A stretch of 64,000 nt of DNA from Rhodanobacter sp. OK091. GTDB lineage: Bacteria > Pseudomonadota > Gammaproteobacteria > Xanthomonadales > Rhodanobacteraceae. The stretch is from NCBI RefSeq assembly GCF_900142825.1, contig NZ_FRCH01000003.1:62001-126000 (forward strand), read 5' to 3'. The position numbers were made by a program, and so were the translations under genes. This document shows positions 1-8,501 of this stretch, piece by piece. Every line of letters begins with the position of its first letter. Position 1 is the stretch's first letter. Below the pieces are notes generated by a model. That model made no database searches. It saw only the letters and a list, made by a program, of their open reading frames with translations, and was not told the DNA's origin.

Positions 1-1
1 C

Positions 2-526
2 GAGCACTACCGCGAATTCCTGACCGGTTACGCGGCGGAACAGCGGCGTGCCGGCCGCTTCAACTGGGCGCCGAATGTGCGTCTGCGCGACGTCGCGAAC
101 TGGCTGGAGCAAGAACGGGTGGTGCCGCCGGAGAGCCGCATCTCGCTGATGGTCGCCCTGGGTTTCTTCGTGATCTGTCTGGTCAATACGATCGGCCTGC
201 TGCTGGCCAAGTTCATGCGCCGTGCGCCGGAGATCGGCGTGCGTCGCGCACTGGGTGCGCCGCGCCGGGAGATCTACCAGCAGTTCCTGATCGAGGCCGG
301 CACCGTGGGCCTGGCCGGCGGCGTGCTTGGCCTGCTGCTGACCGCGATCGGCATACTCGGCGTGGGTCTCATCTTCGATCCGGGCATCGCGCGTCTCGCG
401 CACCTGGACCTGTCCCTGGTGGCGTTGACCTTGCTGGTGGCCATTGTGGCCACTGTGCTGGCCGCGTTCTATCCGACCTGGCGTGCTGCGCAAGTGCAGC
501 CGGCATGGCAGCTGAAGTCGAACTGA
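2..526 (+). CDS. MacB/FtsX-type ABC transporter permease, A-type, 3' part only
   Basis: Partial gene: the reading frame is open from base 2, so the start lies upstream of the window. The visible part is the end of the periplasmic domain followed by the C-terminal FtsX-type membrane domain, with three hydrophobic segments and the cytoplasmic motif EIGVRRALGAPR after the first of them. It ends in QPAWQLKSN, the same ending as the complete A-type paralogue at 1842-3167. FtsX/MacB permeases pair with a cytoplasmic ATPase to move or release lipoproteins, peptides or drugs by mechanotransmission. The next gene, a B-type permease, starts 10 bp downstream, so the two are probably co-translated as a heterodimer (inference). 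Substrate unknown. Confidence 0.88.
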   Translation, partial: EHYREFLTGYAAEQRRAGRFNWAPNVRLRDVANWLEQERVVPPESRISLMVALGFFVICLVNTIGLLLAKFMRRAPEIGVRRALGAPRREIYQQFLIEAGTVGLAGGVLGLLLTAIGILGVGLIFDPGIARLAHLDLSLVALTLLVAIVATVLAAFYPTWRAAQVQPAWQLKSN

Positions 527-536
527 GGAGGCCGCC

Positions 537-1775
537 GTGATCCAGATCAAACCCATCCTCGCCGCGATGCGCCACCACAAGGCCGGCACCGTGTTGATCG
601 CGCTGCAGATCGCGCTGACCCTGGCGATCGTGTGCAATGCACTGTTCATCATCCAGCAGCGCACGGCGCGTCTCTCGCGGCCCAGCGGCGTCGAGGAAAG
701 CAACCTGTTCGTGATCCGGAGCGACTGGGCCGACAAGTCCGATCCGCAACACACTGACATACAGATGCAGGCCGACCTGCTCGCACTGCGTCAGCTGGGC
801 AGCGTGCAGGACGCTTCGCCCACAAACAGTTTCCCGCTGCGCGGCGGCGGCTGGGACAACTTCATCAAGCTGGCACCGGATCAGGTCAAGATGACCACTG
901 ATGCGGCGATCTACTTTGCCGACGAGCACAGCCTGGCGACGCTGGGCACGAAGCTGATTGCCGGGCGCAACTTCACCGCCAGCGAAATCGGCAGCCAGAA
1001 GCCGCGCGACCGGCTCTCCTCGGCCCAGGTGATCATCAGCAAGGACCTCGCGCAACGGCTGTTCCCGGCCGGATCCGCGCTGGGCAAGACGATTTACGTT
1101 TCGGCCGATGCCAACAAACCGTCGACCGTCATCGGCATCACTGACACCTTGCAGGCGCATATGCAAAGCCGGAGGACGCCGGACTATGCGTACAACGCCG
1201 TACTGATTCCGGCACGCCTGCTGGACGACGGCACGGTGTACCTGGTGCGCGCCAAGCCCGGCCAACTGGCCGCCGCCATGCATGACGCGACGAAGGCGCT
1301 GTATGCGCAGAGCCGCATGCGCATCATCGATCGCAAGGACGGCGTGATGACGTTCGCCCAGGTGCGCCAGCGCTTCTACAAGAGCGACCTCGGCATGGCG
1401 ATCCTGATGGGCATCATCAGCGTGGTGCTGCTGGCGATCACCGCCGCCGGCATCGTGGGGCTGACCAGTTTCTGGGTCGGCCAGCGGCGCAAGCAGATCG
1501 GCGTGCGCCGCGCACTTGGCGCCACGCGCGGCGACATCCTCAACTACTTCCTCACCGAGAACCTGCTGATCGGCATCGGCGGTGTGCTCGCGGGCGCGGT
1601 GCTGGCGATCGGCATCAACCTGTGGATGGTGACCCAGTTCGAAATGGCGCGGCTGTCGCTGGCCTATGTGGCGGTCGGCGTGGTCGCGCTGCTGCTGCTT
1701 GGCCAAGGTGCAGTGCTGGCGCCGGCGCTGCGTGCTTCACACGTGTCGCCGGTGGAGGCGACGCGTTCGGTATGA
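537..1775 (+). CDS. MacB/FtsX-type ABC transporter permease, B-type (pair 1)
   Basis: Encodes 412 residues. One transmembrane segment follows a short cytoplasmic N-terminus (about residues 18-38, after PILAAMRHHKAG), then a periplasmic MacB_PCD-like domain of roughly 240 residues, then three C-terminal transmembrane segments with the signature GVRRALGATR between the first and second. This is the four-helix layout of MacB-family permeases. The GTG start at 537 follows a GGAGG just upstream and lies 10 bp after the preceding A-type gene. There is no nucleotide-binding domain in the protein or a neighbour, so the ATPase must be encoded elsewhere or upstream. Role as half of an A-B heterodimer is inferred from the strict alternation in the array. 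Confidence 0.9.
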   Translation: MIQIKPILAAMRHHKAGTVLIALQIALTLAIVCNALFIIQQRTARLSRPSGVEESNLFVIRSDWADKSDPQHTDIQMQADLLALRQLGSVQDASPTNSFPLRGGGWDNFIKLAPDQVKMTTDAAIYFADEHSLATLGTKLIAGRNFTASEIGSQKPRDRLSSAQVIISKDLAQRLFPAGSALGKTIYVSADANKPSTVIGITDTLQAHMQSRRTPDYAYNAVLIPARLLDDGTVYLVRAKPGQLAAAMHDATKALYAQSRMRIIDRKDGVMTFAQVRQRFYKSDLGMAILMGIISVVLLAITAAGIVGLTSFWVGQRRKQIGVRRALGATRGDILNYFLTENLLIGIGGVLAGAVLAIGINLWMVTQFEMARLSLAYVAVGVVALLLLGQGAVLAPALRASHVSPVEATRSV

Positions 1776-1785
1776 CGGCTTGAAA

Positions 1786-1817
1786 CCCTCTCCTCCCGCA
1801 GTCGTTGGGGAGAGGGA
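1786..1817. repeat. REP-like CCCTCTCC/GGAGAGGG hairpin
   Basis: Imperfect inverted repeat: a CCCTCTCC arm and a GGGGAGAGGG arm in the 66-bp gap between two permease genes. Related hairpins occur at 9757-9793, 12380-12429, 14365-14395, 33450-33487 and 36626-36660, so this is a dispersed family. No T-run follows, so it is a poor intrinsic terminator. Confidence 0.6.
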
Positions 1818-1841
1818 GCTCAAAACCTCACGGAGAACCAC

Positions 1842-3167
1842 ATGTTCAGCTATTACCTCGAATTGGCCCTGCGCAGCCTCAAGCGCAGCCCCGGCCTGAC
1901 TGCGCTGATGGTGCTGGCGATCGGCTTCGGTGTAGCCGCGTCGATGACCACCTGGTCGGTGTTCCGGGCGGTGTCGGGCGATCCGATTCCATGGAAATCG
2001 TCGAAGCTGTTCGTGCCGCAGATCGACATGTGGGGACCGAAGGGCCGTGGCCCCGACAGCGCCGACAACGAGCCGCCGAATGCGATGGATTACACCGACG
2101 CGATGGCACTGATGCATGCGCATCGCGCCAAGCTGCAGTCGGCGATGTACCAGATCTCGCCGTCGGTGGTGCCGGCCGATGCCAGCAAGCATCCGATCAA
2201 TGTCAGCGGGCATGCGGTGTACGGCGAGTTCTTCCCGATGCTCGATGTGCCGTTTCTCTACGGCAGCGGCTGGAACGCGGATGACGATACCCAGCGCGCC
2301 GCCGTCGCCGTGATCAGCGGCAAGCTCAACGACAAGCTGTTCGGCGGCGTCAACAGCGTCGGCCGCACGCTCAGCATCGAAGGCAAGGACTATCGCGTGG
2401 TCGGCGTGCTGGGCCACTGGAATCCGCAGCCGCGCTTCTACGATGTGGTGAACACCGGCGGCTTCTCGATCGGCGTGGAGGACGTGTTCGTGCCGTTCGA
2501 GCGCGCCATCGCGATGGGCATGCCCAACGACGGCAATACCAACTGCAGCGAGATCCCCTCCGAGTCGGGTTTCGTCGGCTTGCAGCGGTCCAGCTGCATC
2601 TGGATTGCCTACATGGCGCAGCTGGACGATGCCGCTGCGGTCAGTGGCTATCGTTCCTGGCTGGATGGCTACGCGAAGGATCAGCAGACCGCCGGCCGCT
2701 TCGGCTGGGCACCGAACAACCGCCTGCGCGACGTACCGGCCTTCCTCGATCAGCAGAAGGTGGTGCCGAGCGACACCAAGGTATCGCTGCTGGTGGCGCT
2801 TGGCCTGCTGATCGTCTGCCTGGTCAACACCGCCGGACTGCTGCTGGCGAAGTTCCTGCGCCGCAGCAGCGAGATCGGTGTGCGCCGCGCGCTGGGGGCG
2901 CCGCGCTTGGCGATCTATGCGCAGTTCCTTACCGAGGCCGGCATGATCGGGCTGGCCGGAGGCGTGCTGGGCCTGCTGCTGACCGGCGTGGGCGTGGCCA
3001 GCGTGAGCTGGGTGCTGCCCAAGGACATCGCCTCGCTGGCCCGGCTGGACTTCTCGCTGCTCACGCTCACCCTGCTGGTTGCCGTCGTGGCGACCACGCT
3101 GGCCGGGCTCTATCCCACCTTCCGTGCCTCGCGCGTGCAACCTGCGTGGCAGCTCAAAAGCAATTAA
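1842..3167 (+). CDS. MacB/FtsX-type ABC transporter permease, A-type (pair 2)
   Basis: Encodes 441 residues beginning MFSYYLELALRSLKRSPG. A first transmembrane segment (about residues 18-38) leads into a periplasmic domain that includes the shared motif SGDPIPWKSSKLF. Three C-terminal transmembrane segments carry EIGVRRALGAPR. The protein is clearly paralogous to the A-type proteins at 2, 4634, 7190 and 9819 and more distantly to the B-types. ACGGAG precedes the ATG as ribosome-binding site. A 66-bp gap with a REP-like hairpin separates it from the previous pair, and 90 bp with another hairpin from its B partner. Substrate not deducible. Confidence 0.9.
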   Translation: MFSYYLELALRSLKRSPGLTALMVLAIGFGVAASMTTWSVFRAVSGDPIPWKSSKLFVPQIDMWGPKGRGPDSADNEPPNAMDYTDAMALMHAHRAKLQSAMYQISPSVVPADASKHPINVSGHAVYGEFFPMLDVPFLYGSGWNADDDTQRAAVAVISGKLNDKLFGGVNSVGRTLSIEGKDYRVVGVLGHWNPQPRFYDVVNTGGFSIGVEDVFVPFERAIAMGMPNDGNTNCSEIPSESGFVGLQRSSCIWIAYMAQLDDAAAVSGYRSWLDGYAKDQQTAGRFGWAPNNRLRDVPAFLDQQKVVPSDTKVSLLVALGLLIVCLVNTAGLLLAKFLRRSSEIGVRRALGAPRLAIYAQFLTEAGMIGLAGGVLGLLLTGVGVASVSWVLPKDIASLARLDFSLLTLTLLVAVVATTLAGLYPTFRASRVQPAWQLKSN

Positions 3168-3189
3168 CGCGCTATCCCTGTGCATGAAA

Positions 3190-3207
3190 GCGGCCATCCA
3201 TGGCCGC
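3190..3207. repeat. short perfect hairpin between A2 and B2 permease genes
   Basis: Seven-bp perfect stem GCGGCCA/TGGCCGC with loop TCCA. It sits in the 90-bp gap before the B-type gene and is followed by TCAATAAAAG, not a T-run, so termination is not expected. Confidence 0.45.
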
Positions 3208-3257
3208 ACTCCTCAATAAAAGCCGGTTCCATCAGGCAGTGCAAAAGGAACATCGAC

Positions 3258-4511
3258 ATGACTCTGCATCCCATGATCGCGGCATTGCGCCGGCACAAGG
3301 CGGGCGTAGTGCTGATCGCACTGCAGATCGCGCTGACTCTGGCGATCGTCTGCAACGCAGTGTTCATCATCGGCCAGCGCATCCAGCGAGTGAACCGCCC
3401 GACCGGCCTGGACGAGAGCAATCTGTTTCTTGTCAGCCAGCAATGGGTGGGCGCGCCCAGCGGCGACGACCCGGCCAGCGTGGACAAACTCGACAGCATG
3501 CAGCAGGCCGACCTCGCCGCGCTGCGCAGTCTGCCGGACGTGGCCTCGGTGGCACCGATCAACTCGCTGCCGCTGCTCAATTCGTCGTGGAACGGCTCGG
3601 TGGCGCTGCAGCCGGGCAAGGATCTGCGCGCCGGCAACGCACGCACGACGTATTACTTCAGCGACGAACAGGTGCTGTCCACGCTTGGCCTGCATCTGGT
3701 GGCGGGCCGGGCATTCACCGCAGCCGACGTGCAGCATCAGGCCATGCATGACCAGCGCGGGCCGTCCATCGTGATCATGACCAAGGCGCTCGCCGACAAG
3801 CTGTTTCCGAAAGGCGACGCGCTGGGCAAGGTGATCTATCTCAATGGCGATGCCGCGCCGACCACCATCGTCGGCCTGGTCGAGCGCATGCAGGTGCCGG
3901 GGGTGGGCAGCTGGACCAACAGCTTCACGTGGAATGCGACGCTGGCTCCGACCCGCCTGAACGCGAATTTCTCGCGCTACGCGATTCGCGCCAAGCCGGG
4001 CCGGCTGGCTGCCGCGATGCACGCGGCGACTCCGGCGCTGTACGCGACGAATCCGATGCGCGTACTCGACGACGACAGCGTCAAGTCATTCGCCGATATC
4101 CGTGCGGAGGCCTATCGCGCCGATGTCGGCATGGCGATCCTGATGGGTGTGGTGTGCCTGATTCTGCTGGCAGTCACCGCCGCCGGCATCGTCGGCCTCA
4201 CCAGTTTCTGGGTCGGCCAGCGGCACCGGCAGATCGGCGTGCGGCGTGCGCTGGGTGCGCGCAAGGTCGACATCCTGCATTACTTCCAGATGGAGAACCT
4301 GGTGATCGCCAGCGTCGGGGCAGTGATCGGGCTGTTGCTGGCGATCGGTCTCAACCTGCTTTTGATGAAGCACTTCGAGATGGACCGCCTGCCGGTGATC
4401 TACGTGCTGACCGGCATCGTGGTGGTGCTGGCGCTGGGGCAGGGCGCGGTGTTCGTGCCGGCCCGGCGCGCTTCCAACGTGCCGCCGGTAACGGCGACGC
4501 GGGCGGTCTGA
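3258..4511 (+). CDS. MacB/FtsX-type ABC transporter permease, B-type (pair 2)
   Basis: Encodes 417 residues starting MTLHPMIAALRRHKAG. I chose the ATG at 3258 because AAAGGA lies about 10 bp upstream and the protein then aligns with other B-type starts; the open frame extends further upstream without resemblance. Layout: one N-terminal transmembrane segment, a periplasmic domain, three C-terminal transmembrane segments with GVRRALGARK. The periplasmic part contains the B-type pattern of a small internal VAGRAFTAADV-like segment and LADKLFPKGDALGK. It forms pair 2 with the gene ending at 3167. Confidence 0.9.
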   Translation: MTLHPMIAALRRHKAGVVLIALQIALTLAIVCNAVFIIGQRIQRVNRPTGLDESNLFLVSQQWVGAPSGDDPASVDKLDSMQQADLAALRSLPDVASVAPINSLPLLNSSWNGSVALQPGKDLRAGNARTTYYFSDEQVLSTLGLHLVAGRAFTAADVQHQAMHDQRGPSIVIMTKALADKLFPKGDALGKVIYLNGDAAPTTIVGLVERMQVPGVGSWTNSFTWNATLAPTRLNANFSRYAIRAKPGRLAAAMHAATPALYATNPMRVLDDDSVKSFADIRAEAYRADVGMAILMGVVCLILLAVTAAGIVGLTSFWVGQRHRQIGVRRALGARKVDILHYFQMENLVIASVGAVIGLLLAIGLNLLLMKHFEMDRLPVIYVLTGIVVVLALGQGAVFVPARRASNVPPVTATRAV

Positions 4512-4521
4512 TTTTTGTACT

Positions 4522-4556
4522 CCCTCCCTTGCATGCAAGGGAGGGCTGGGGAAGAG
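4522..4556. repeat. 24-bp perfect palindrome with REP-like tail
   Basis: Positions 4522-4545 are a perfect self-complementary palindrome: CCCTCCCTTGCA followed by its exact reverse complement. CTGGGGAAGAGGA follows. It lies in the 122-bp gap between pairs 2 and 3, the place taken by the CCCTCTCC hairpins in other gaps. Confidence 0.6.
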
Positions 4557-4633
4557 GACTCTTCGCAAGAAGGCACCTTTTTCCCGACCTCCACCTGCAG
4601 AGCAGGAGGAATACGCAAACGACGGGGAATGCA

Positions 4634-5938
4634 ATGTTCAGCTACTACCTTGACCTGGCCCTGCGCAGCCTGCGGCGCAACAAGGCGCTCACCGCGCTGA
4701 TGGTGGTGGCGATCGCGCTGGGCATCGGCGCCAGCATGACCACGCTGACCGTGCTGCATGTGCTGTCGGGCGATCCGTTGCCGGAGAAGAGCAGCAAGCT
4801 GTTCTATCCGCAGATAGACCCGCAGGACATGGACGGCTACAAGCCGCAGGATGATCCGCCGGCGCAGGTCACCTGGCTCGACGGCATAGCCCTGCTGCAT
4901 GCCAAGCGTGGTGACCATCAGGCGCTGATGACCGGCGGCGCGGTGCCGGTGCAGCCGGCGCAGTCCTCGATCGAGCCGTTCTTCGAGGACGCCCGCTATA
5001 CCACAGCCGACTTCTTCCCGATGTTCGACGTGCCGCTGCTGTTCGGCCGACCGTGGACCAGCGCGGACGACGACAGCCATGCCCGCGTGGTGCTGATCTC
5101 GCGCAAGCTCAACGACAAGCTGTTCCAGGGACACGACAGCACCGGCCAGACCTTGCGCATGGAAGACGCGGCGTTTCGCATCATCGGGGTGCTCGACGGC
5201 TGGCGCCCATCACCGCATTTCTACGATCTCAACAGCGGCAATTATTCGGAAGACGAAGGTGTCTTCGTGCCGCTCACCACCGCGCGCGAACTGAAGTTCG
5301 GTCGCAGCGGTTCGATGGACTGCTGGGGCAAGGGCAGTGGCGGTGAGGACGATCTGGAAGCGGCGAGCTGCGTCTGGCTGCAGTTCTGGGTTGAACTGGA
5401 CAGTCCGGCCAAGGCAGCTGCCTACAAGGAATACCTGCTGCATTATTCGCAGGAGCAGAAGACGCTGGGCCGCTTCCAGCGCCCGCCGAATGTGCGTCTG
5501 CCCGACCTGATGGGCTGGCTGGATTACAACAAGGTGGTGCCGGGCGACGTGCGGCTGCAGGCGTGGCTGGCGTTCGGCTTCCTGCTGGTGTGTCTGGTCA
5601 ACACGGTGGGTTTGATGCTGGCGAAGTTCCTTCGTCGCAGCAGTGAGCTGGGCGTGCGCCGCGCACTTGGCGCATCCAAGCGCGCCGTATTCGCACAATT
5701 GCTGGTCGAGGCTGGAACGATCGGACTGGCTGGCGGCATCGGTGGCCTGCTGCTCGCGTTCGTCGGCCTGTGGCTGGTACGCATGCAGCCGTCCGACTAT
5801 GCCTCGCTGGCCAGGCTTGACCTGCCGATGTTGCTGGCCACCTTCCTGCTTGCGATAGGCGCCAGCTTGCTCGCTGGTCTGCTGCCCGCCTGGCGGGCCT
5901 GCCAGGTCACGCCCGCCCTGCAACTGAAGAGCAACTGA
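4634..5938 (+). CDS. MacB/FtsX-type ABC transporter permease, A-type (pair 3)
   Basis: Encodes 434 residues starting MFSYYLDLALRSLRRNKAL; the ATG at 4634 is fixed by homology to the other A-type starts, since the open frame runs further upstream through the previous gene. Motifs: SGDPLPEKSSKLFYPQIDP after the first membrane segment, then a periplasmic domain, then three transmembrane segments with ELGVRRALGASK. It ends in LQLKSN like the first two A-types. The B-type partner starts 1 bp after the stop codon, which implies translational coupling. Confidence 0.9.
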   Translation: MFSYYLDLALRSLRRNKALTALMVVAIALGIGASMTTLTVLHVLSGDPLPEKSSKLFYPQIDPQDMDGYKPQDDPPAQVTWLDGIALLHAKRGDHQALMTGGAVPVQPAQSSIEPFFEDARYTTADFFPMFDVPLLFGRPWTSADDDSHARVVLISRKLNDKLFQGHDSTGQTLRMEDAAFRIIGVLDGWRPSPHFYDLNSGNYSEDEGVFVPLTTARELKFGRSGSMDCWGKGSGGEDDLEAASCVWLQFWVELDSPAKAAAYKEYLLHYSQEQKTLGRFQRPPNVRLPDLMGWLDYNKVVPGDVRLQAWLAFGFLLVCLVNTVGLMLAKFLRRSSELGVRRALGASKRAVFAQLLVEAGTIGLAGGIGGLLLAFVGLWLVRMQPSDYASLARLDLPMLLATFLLAIGASLLAGLLPAWRACQVTPALQLKSN

Positions 5939-5939
5939 C

Positions 5940-7163
5940 ATGGACATCCTGCCGATTCTCTCGACCCTGCGCCGGCACAAAGTCACCGCGTTTCTGGTGA
6001 TCCTGGAAATCGCGCTGACCTGCGCCATCGTCTGCAACGCGGTATTCCTGATCAGCCAGCGGCTGGAGCGCATGCAGATGTTCAGCGGCGTGGCCGAGCA
6101 CGAACTGATCCAGATCCAGGCGGTCAGCATCGGCAAGCAGAACGATGCGGCAGCGCGTGCGCAGGAGGACCTGATCCGGCTGCGCCAGATTCCGGGCGTC
6201 ACCGGTGCGGCGCTGGTCAACCAGGTGCCGTTCACCAATAGCTCGTGGAACACTAGCGTCAAGCTCGGTCCCAACCAGAAGCAGGCCACGCTCAACGCCA
6301 CCCAGTATTTCGGCGAGAACCTGCTGCAGACCTTCGGCACCCGGCTGGTGGCCGGGCGCTATTTCAACGCCGACGAATACCTGGATTTCGAAGCCGTCCA
6401 GCGCGACCAGAAACTGCAGGCAAAGGTAGGTGTGATCGTGATCACCCAGGCGTTGGGGGAACGGCTGTGGCCTGGACAGAGTGCGCTCGGCAAGACGATC
6501 TATCTCGGCGAGACCTCGGTGCGTGTGATCGGCGTGGTGGCCGGCTTGATCCGCCCCGCGCTGTTCAATGGCGACGCCAGCGCGCAATGGTCGATGGCGT
6601 TTCCACTGCGCATGAATGTCAGCAATGCCAACCGCTACGTGCTGCGTGCGGCACCGAACGATCGCGATCGGGTGATCGCCGGCGCGGTGGCCGCGCTGCG
6701 CAAGGCTGATCCGCACCGCGTGATCATCGAGAAGAAAACGCTGGACGAGATCCGCAGCGGGTTCTTCCAGAACGATCGCGCGATGGCCGGCCTGCTGGTG
6801 GGCGTGTGCATCGCGCTGCTGGTGGTCACCGCGCTGGGCATTGTCGGCCTCGGCAGTTTCTGGGTCGCGCAGAGACGCCGGCAGATCGGCGTGCGCCGCG
6901 CATTGGGCGCGACCCGCCGCAACATCCTCAACTACTTCCAGACCGAGAACTTCCTTCTCGCCACCATCGGCATCGCACTCGGCATGGTGCTGGCCTACGG
7001 CATCAACCTGTTCCTGATGCTGCACTACGAATTGCCCAGACTTCCGGCCGTCTATTTCCCGATCGGCGCGATCGTGCTCTGGCTGATCGGGCAGGTGGCC
7101 GTGCTTGGCCCGGCGATGCGCGCGGCGGCGGTGCCGCCGGTCGTGGCGACGAGATCGGTGTGA
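5940..7163 (+). CDS. MacB/FtsX-type ABC transporter permease, B-type (pair 3)
   Basis: Encodes 407 residues starting MDILPILSTLRRHK. Same four-helix MacB layout: transmembrane segment at about residues 17-37, a periplasmic domain with VAGRYFNADEYLDFEAV, and a C-terminal FtsX domain with GVRRALGATR and the sequence FLMLHYELPRLP shared with the B5 protein. It starts 1 bp after its A partner and ends 26 bp before the next A gene; this is the only inter-pair gap too short to hold a REP-like hairpin. Confidence 0.9.
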   Translation: MDILPILSTLRRHKVTAFLVILEIALTCAIVCNAVFLISQRLERMQMFSGVAEHELIQIQAVSIGKQNDAAARAQEDLIRLRQIPGVTGAALVNQVPFTNSSWNTSVKLGPNQKQATLNATQYFGENLLQTFGTRLVAGRYFNADEYLDFEAVQRDQKLQAKVGVIVITQALGERLWPGQSALGKTIYLGETSVRVIGVVAGLIRPALFNGDASAQWSMAFPLRMNVSNANRYVLRAAPNDRDRVIAGAVAALRKADPHRVIIEKKTLDEIRSGFFQNDRAMAGLLVGVCIALLVVTALGIVGLGSFWVAQRRRQIGVRRALGATRRNILNYFQTENFLLATIGIALGMVLAYGINLFLMLHYELPRLPAVYFPIGAIVLWLIGQVAVLGPAMRAAAVPPVVATRSV

Positions 7164-7189
7164 TGCAACCCATGATTGGAGCGTGACGA

Positions 7190-8494
7190 ATGTTCGCCTA
7201 CTACCTCGAATTGGCGTTGCGCAGCCTGAAGCGCAACCGGGTGTTGACCGCGTTGATGGTGATGGCGCTCGCACTGGGCATCGGCGCCACGATCACCACG
7301 CTGACCGTGCTGCGGCTGCTGTCCGGCGATCCGCTGCCGCAGAAAAGCGCGCAGCTGTTCTATCCGCAGATCGATCCGAATGCGAAGGAGGGCTACATCG
7401 AAGGGCAGACCAAGCCTGACCAGCTCATGGCCTATCCCGACGCGATGAATCTGCTGCAAGCCCACCGCGGCACGCATCAGGCGGCGATGGCGCTGACCCA
7501 GGCCAAGGTGATGCCGAAACAGGTCAACGCACGCCCGTTCTTCAGCGATGCGGTGATGACCACGGCGGACTTCTTCGCGATGTTCGATGCACCGTTCCAG
7601 TACGGCGGCGGCTGGACCGCGGCGGACGACGATGGCCGCGCGCAGCTGGTGGTGATTGCCGGTTTCCTCAACGACAAACTATTCGCGGGCGCCAACAGTG
7701 TGGGCCGGGTTATCCGTATCAACGACCACGATCTGCGCATCGTCGGTGTGCTGAAGCCGTGGGCGCCGCAGCCGCGGTTCTATGCGCAGGATCTTGGCGG
7801 GCGCAGCTACGGCGACGGCGATGCGGTGTTCCTGCCGCTGCAGACGGCGCGCGCGATGGAGATGGGGCCGCAGGACACCGAGTGCTATGCCGCGGTGCCG
7901 GACATCCGCCACCTCGAGACGGCGCCGTGCGAGTGGCTGGGCGTCTGGGTCGAGCTCGATAGCGGAGCGGCAGTGGCCGACTACAAGACGTTCCTCGATG
8001 GCTACGTGAAGCAGCAGGTGGCACTGGGCCGTTTTCAACGCACCGAAACCTCACTGCTGGACTTGATGGGTTGGCTGCGCCAGGAACAGGTGGTGCCTGA
8101 CGACGTGCGGCTGCAGGCCGGCCTCGCGTTCGGCTTCCTGCTGATCTGCGTGGTCAATACGGTTGGCCTGTTGCTGGCCAAGTGCCTGCGCCGCTCGGCG
8201 GAGATCGGTGTAAGGCGCGCACTCGGCGCCACGCGACGCGAGATTTTCACGCAATTCATGGTCGAGGCCGGCATCGTCGGTCTGGCAGGTGGCGTGCTGG
8301 GCCTGCTGTTTGCCGAGTTGGGGCTGCTGGGCATCCGTCACCAGCCAGCCGAATACGCCAGCCTCGCGCATCTTGATACATGGATGTTCATGTTCACCTT
8401 TGTCGTGGCGCTGGTTGCCAGCCTGGTCGCAGGCATCCTGCCGGCCTGGCGCGCCTGCGTGCTGGCACCGGCCCCCCAACTCAAAGCTGCCTGA
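7190..8494 (+). CDS. MacB/FtsX-type ABC transporter permease, A-type (pair 4)
   Basis: Encodes 434 residues starting MFAYYLELALRSLKRNRVL. The A-type hallmark SGDPLPQKSAQLFYPQIDP follows the first transmembrane segment. The periplasmic domain is followed by three helices with EIGVRRALGATR. GGAGCG before the ATG can act as the ribosome-binding site. The B partner begins 7 bp downstream. Like its paralogues it has no ATPase domain, so a separate MacB-type ATPase must energise it. Confidence 0.9.
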   Translation: MFAYYLELALRSLKRNRVLTALMVMALALGIGATITTLTVLRLLSGDPLPQKSAQLFYPQIDPNAKEGYIEGQTKPDQLMAYPDAMNLLQAHRGTHQAAMALTQAKVMPKQVNARPFFSDAVMTTADFFAMFDAPFQYGGGWTAADDDGRAQLVVIAGFLNDKLFAGANSVGRVIRINDHDLRIVGVLKPWAPQPRFYAQDLGGRSYGDGDAVFLPLQTARAMEMGPQDTECYAAVPDIRHLETAPCEWLGVWVELDSGAAVADYKTFLDGYVKQQVALGRFQRTETSLLDLMGWLRQEQVVPDDVRLQAGLAFGFLLICVVNTVGLLLAKCLRRSAEIGVRRALGATRREIFTQFMVEAGIVGLAGGVLGLLFAELGLLGIRHQPAEYASLAHLDTWMFMFTFVVALVASLVAGILPAWRACVLAPAPQLKAA

Positions 8495-8501
8495 GGCCAT
8501 C

